64,000 nucleotides of DNA from assembly GCF_003046175.1 (NCBI RefSeq), contig NZ_PZZM01000001.1, positions 3,737,001 to 3,801,000 of the forward strand, written 5' to 3'. Under the pieces are notes generated by a model. It was not told where the DNA came from. It searched no databases and saw nothing but the letters and a program-made list of their open reading frames with translations. Below are positions 61,384-64,000 of the stretch, one piece after another (position 1 is the first letter of the stretch; the number at the start of each line of letters is the position of its first letter). Origin of the DNA: Bosea sp. 124 (GTDB lineage: Bacteria; Pseudomonadota; Alphaproteobacteria; Rhizobiales; Beijerinckiaceae). The position numbers and the translations under genes were made by a program.

Positions 61384-61786
61384 ACCCGGCCTCACCTCCG
61401 AAGAAGAGCCCCGCGGCGATCTGACGGTGCGCATCAACGCGATGCCAGCCGACACCAACGCCAATGGCGATATCTTCGGCGGCTGGGTGATGTCGCGAAT
61501 GGACGCGGCCGGCGGCATCGCGGGAGTGGATCGCGCGCAGGGGCGGGTGGTCACGATCGCGGTCGATGCGATGACGTTCATCCGGCCGGTGAAAGTCGGC
61601 GACGTGCTCAGCGTCTATACGGAGGTCGAGGCAGTGGGGCGGACCTCGATGAAGATTCATGTTGAGGCCTGGGCCCGGCGCTTCCGCACCACGATCCATG
61701 AGAAGGTCACGGACGCGACTTTCACCTTCGTCGCGATCGACGAGGAGGGGCGGCCGCGGCCCGTGCCGAAGCCGCCGGAGGTCTGA
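61376..61786 (+). CDS. Acyl-CoA thioesterase (YciA-like hot-dog fold)
   Basis: 136 residues. PADTNANGDIFGGWVMSRMD, AVDAMTFIRPVKVGDVLSVY and GRTSMKIHVEAWAR are the hot-dog-fold acyl-CoA thioesterase pattern of YciA, with the active-site N-x-x-G-D/E-type region at the front. It hydrolyses acyl-CoA of medium or long chain. The ATG overlaps the preceding membrane-protein stop by 8 nt, so the two are coupled. Confidence 0.88.
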   Translation: MIEPGLTSEEEPRGDLTVRINAMPADTNANGDIFGGWVMSRMDAAGGIAGVDRAQGRVVTIAVDAMTFIRPVKVGDVLSVYTEVEAVGRTSMKIHVEAWARRFRTTIHEKVTDATFTFVAIDEEGRPRPVPKPPEV

Positions 61787-61862
61787 GGGGCACCGGCTGC
61801 CTTATTCCCTAACGGAAGCTGAATCCGCCTGCCGGGGCGCTGATTCAAAAGAATCCGCAAGC

Positions 61863-61877
61863 TTAAACGTTCTTTAA
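61863..61877. promoter_or_regulatory. CtrA-type box, TTAA-N7-TTAA
   Basis: TTAA (61863-61866), ACGTTCT, TTAA (61874-61877): exact 7-nt spacing of the CtrA consensus. It is 203 nt upstream of the chemotaxis-receptor start in the 293-nt gap after the thioesterase gene. CtrA commonly controls motility and chemotaxis genes in Alphaproteobacteria. One box is weak evidence on its own. Confidence 0.4.
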
Positions 61878-62079
61878 GCGCATTCGGTCGATTCTCCACA
61901 AGAACAAGGATCCCGCCCAACGACAGTTGAGGCGCGGGGCGGTTCGGGGGCTCGCCTGTCGGTTGCCGCATTCGGCGGCTCCGGCGGCGCGTCGTGCTGT
62001 GGCGGGCGCTTCGGGCCTGCCGCATGCCTCGCACCAGCTTCGTCGTCCATCATGTCGCGTTGCATTCGGAGAGCGATCG

Positions 62080-64000
62080 ATGACGAAGGCCAGCAAGCCC
62101 GCCCGCCAGCGCAAATCCTCGCGCATCGGCATCGCCGCGCGTATCTATGCTGCGCTCGGGCTGATGACGGCGCTGACGATCGTGGCCTCCGGGGTGGCAT
62201 GGTTCTCCTATGGGCGGGTCGATGTGACGGTCGACGATCTCGTCTCCCGGAAGATGCCGGTCGTCGAACTCGCACTCGAACTGTCGCAGGTCGCGACGCA
62301 GTCGACCGCGCTCGCGCCGCGCTTCATGGATGTCGAGAGCGTGCAGCAGCGCGCCGGGCTGACCAATGAGCTCGACCGGATCGAGGCCCGCCAGTTCGAC
62401 CTGATCCGCCGCATCGCCGCGCTCGGCAACATCGACATGAAGCAGACCCAGAGCGCCGTCGACGACCTGTCCCGCGCGATCAACGAGATCAACGACCTGA
62501 CCGGGGCCCGGATGCGCAATGCCGCGGCCATGGTCACGGCGCTCGAGAACCTCTCCAAGGTCGGCAGGGTGTTCGGCGGCGTGGTCGGCTCCGAAGCCGA
62601 CGAGGCGCGCTTCAACGTTACCATGGGGATCGAGAGCATCAAGGGCCTCTCCGGCGATCAGCTCGACGCCGCCATGAAGACCCTGAACGACCGCGACTTT
62701 CCGGTCTTCGATTTCGCGCGCAAGCTCGAGGCGCAGGTCAACGAACTCATGGGCATGCTGCGCGAGATCGCCCAGGCATCCGATCCGACTCGCCTCGACT
62801 TGGCGCGGGAGCGCTTCAAGGCGACCGTCATGCGGATTCGCATGGAGCTGACCTCGGCCGAGAACGCCTCCCCGAATCCGTTCCGCAACCAGGTCGTCGA
62901 GGCCGTCATCGCCGTCGGCGAGGGGCGCGTGGGCGTCGTCGAGATGCGCGCGCGCGATCTCGCCACGCTCGCGGAGATCACGAAGGGCCTGAAGGAGGTC
63001 GATCGTGCCGCCGTGACACTGCGCGCCCAGGTCGAGAAACTGGTCGAGGGCGCGCGCGGCGAGGCCGTGGCTGCCAGCCGCTCGACCAGCGCGCTGATCG
63101 AGCAGAGCAAGATGTGGCTCGGCGGCATCGGCATCGGCTCGCTCCTGGTCGCGCTGTCGCTCTCGCTGTTTTATGTCCGGCCCATGATCATCGGACGCCT
63201 GAACCGGCTCTGGACCGCAACGCGGGCGATCGCCGACGGGGCGCTCGAGACCGTCGTCGACACCAAGGGCAATGACGAGATCTCCGACATCTCGAAGAGC
63301 GTGCTGCTCTTCCGCGACAACGCCGTGGCCCTGCGTGCCGCCGAAGCTGCCAAGGTCGAGGACGATGCGCGCGCCCAGGAGCAGCGCCGCGAGATGATGC
63401 AGGAGCTGGGAGCGGCCTTCGGCGAGGTCGTGGCGGCGGCTGCCGCCGGCGATTTCAGCCGGCGCGTCCAGGCGAATTTCGCCGATGCCGAGCTGAATGC
63501 GCTCGCCGGCTCGGTCAATTCGCTGCTGGAGACCGTGCAGGGCGGCCTGTCGGAGACCTGCGACGTGCTGGCGGAACTTTCCGCCGGCCATCTCTCGACC
63601 CGTATCGAGGGGCTCTACCAGGGCGCCTTCGCCGAGCTCAAGAATGGCACGAACGCGCTCGCCGACGAATTCGAGAGTACGCTCGCCAAGCTTTCCGAGA
63701 CGGTCGCGGCGGTGCGCAGCGCGACGACCGAGATCCTCGACGGCGTCACCGATCTGGCCGAGCGCACCAGCGAGGAGAGCAACGCGGTCTCGATGGCGAC
63801 GAACCAGCTCGGCGCCTTCGCCGGCACGGTCAAGAAGACCGCGTCGGAAGCCGCCCAGGCGACCGGTATGGCCGAGGGCGCCGAGAGCCAGGCCCAGCAG
63901 GGCGAAAAGGTCGTCGCCTCCGCGCTTGAGGCGATGCAGCGCATCCGGACCTCCTCGAACAAGATCTCCGAGGTCATTGCGATGATCGACGAGATCGCCT
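62080..64000 (+). CDS. Methyl-accepting chemotaxis protein, C-terminally cut by the window edge
   Basis: At least 640 codons, open to the right edge. After a short basic N-terminus a first membrane helix lies near residues 22-42 (IYAALGLMTALTIVASGVAW), followed by a long periplasmic helical sensor region, a second helix near 345-366, a HAMP domain (RPMIIGRLNRLWTATRAIAD), apparently a second HAMP-like module (about 444-500), and then the signalling coiled coil (ALADEFESTLAKLSETVAAV onward). The sensor ligand is unknown. GGAG (62068-62071) lies 8 nt before the ATG. A CtrA-type box is upstream. Confidence 0.92.
   Translation, partial: MTKASKPARQRKSSRIGIAARIYAALGLMTALTIVASGVAWFSYGRVDVTVDDLVSRKMPVVELALELSQVATQSTALAPRFMDVESVQQRAGLTNELDRIEARQFDLIRRIAALGNIDMKQTQSAVDDLSRAINEINDLTGARMRNAAAMVTALENLSKVGRVFGGVVGSEADEARFNVTMGIESIKGLSGDQLDAAMKTLNDRDFPVFDFARKLEAQVNELMGMLREIAQASDPTRLDLARERFKATVMRIRMELTSAENASPNPFRNQVVEAVIAVGEGRVGVVEMRARDLATLAEITKGLKEVDRAAVTLRAQVEKLVEGARGEAVAASRSTSALIEQSKMWLGGIGIGSLLVALSLSLFYVRPMIIGRLNRLWTATRAIADGALETVVDTKGNDEISDISKSVLLFRDNAVALRAAEAAKVEDDARAQEQRREMMQELGAAFGEVVAAAAAGDFSRRVQANFADAELNALAGSVNSLLETVQGGLSETCDVLAELSAGHLSTRIEGLYQGAFAELKNGTNALADEFESTLAKLSETVAAVRSATTEILDGVTDLAERTSEESNAVSMATNQLGAFAGTVKKTASEAAQATGMAEGAESQAQQGEKVVASALEAMQRIRTSSNKISEVIAMIDEIA

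Overview
This window is chromosomal DNA from a high-GC alphaproteobacterium, most likely a member of the Hyphomicrobiales (Rhizobiales); a Bosea-like genus is my guess, not something the sequence proves. The reasons are the dense GC-rich coding, the trxB - lsrB/vtlR - sRNA arrangement, the carA / yqeY / dnaG / rpoD block, a primase whose zinc ligands are all substituted as I recall for other alphaproteobacteria, a CtrA-type box, and SemiSWEET, HlyU and ELM1-like genes. I see no tRNA or rRNA gene, prophage, insertion sequence, CRISPR array or replication origin.

Layout. 1-2.8 kb: LysE-type exporter (cut by the left edge), a CAP lipoprotein, an HD-GYP protein and a small secreted protein. 3.1-7.4 kb: translation and secretion block ffh - orf - rpsP - rimM - HAD phosphatase - trmD, with overlapping genes. 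7.5-16.4 kb: aspartate aminotransferase with a Cys-less rhodanese, an unknown anchored protein that may be frameshifted, a transglutaminase-like protein, a run of small unknown genes, YaiI, a Bug-type solute receptor, a PAP2 membrane protein and a PQQ-type sugar dehydrogenase. 16.4-24.8 kb: methyltransferase, DUF486, SemiSWEET, MltB, RidA, a DUF2235 hydrolase, leuB, msrP, ogt and an FMN reductase. 24.8-27.4 kb: a candidate AbcR-like sRNA with its own promoter and an upstream palindrome, then lsrB and trxB. 27.4-34.2 kb: ELM1-like, Lrp, MarC, greA, carB. 34.3-45.8 kb: accessory genes, including divergent ArsR/MFS and LysR/MBL-hydrolase/tautomerase groups, cfa, PilZ, an EamA exporter, LysR and a truncated hemoglobin. 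45.9-55 kb: ABC-F, tyrA, carA, yqeY, dnaG, rpoD. 55.3-64 kb: an unknown gene, an ArsR-SRPBCC pair, yjbQ, hlyU, an MFS transporter, a VOC protein, a MetE-like protein, a two-helix channel-like protein, a thioesterase and a chemotaxis receptor cut by the right edge.

How parts work together. ffh, rpsP, rimM and trmD serve secretion, ribosome and tRNA maturation. carA and carB encode the two carbamoyl-phosphate synthase subunits but lie about 14 kb apart. dnaG and rpoD form the core of a macromolecular-synthesis block. The most interesting non-coding signal is at 24923-25155: a small RNA of about 140 nt on the minus strand with an anti-Shine-Dalgarno loop, a well-spaced promoter, a strong terminator and a perfect 10-bp palindrome upstream, next to the LysR regulator whose relatives are known to control AbcR sRNAs. 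Three further operator-like palindromes or boxes and at least nine dispersed inverted-repeat elements lie between genes.
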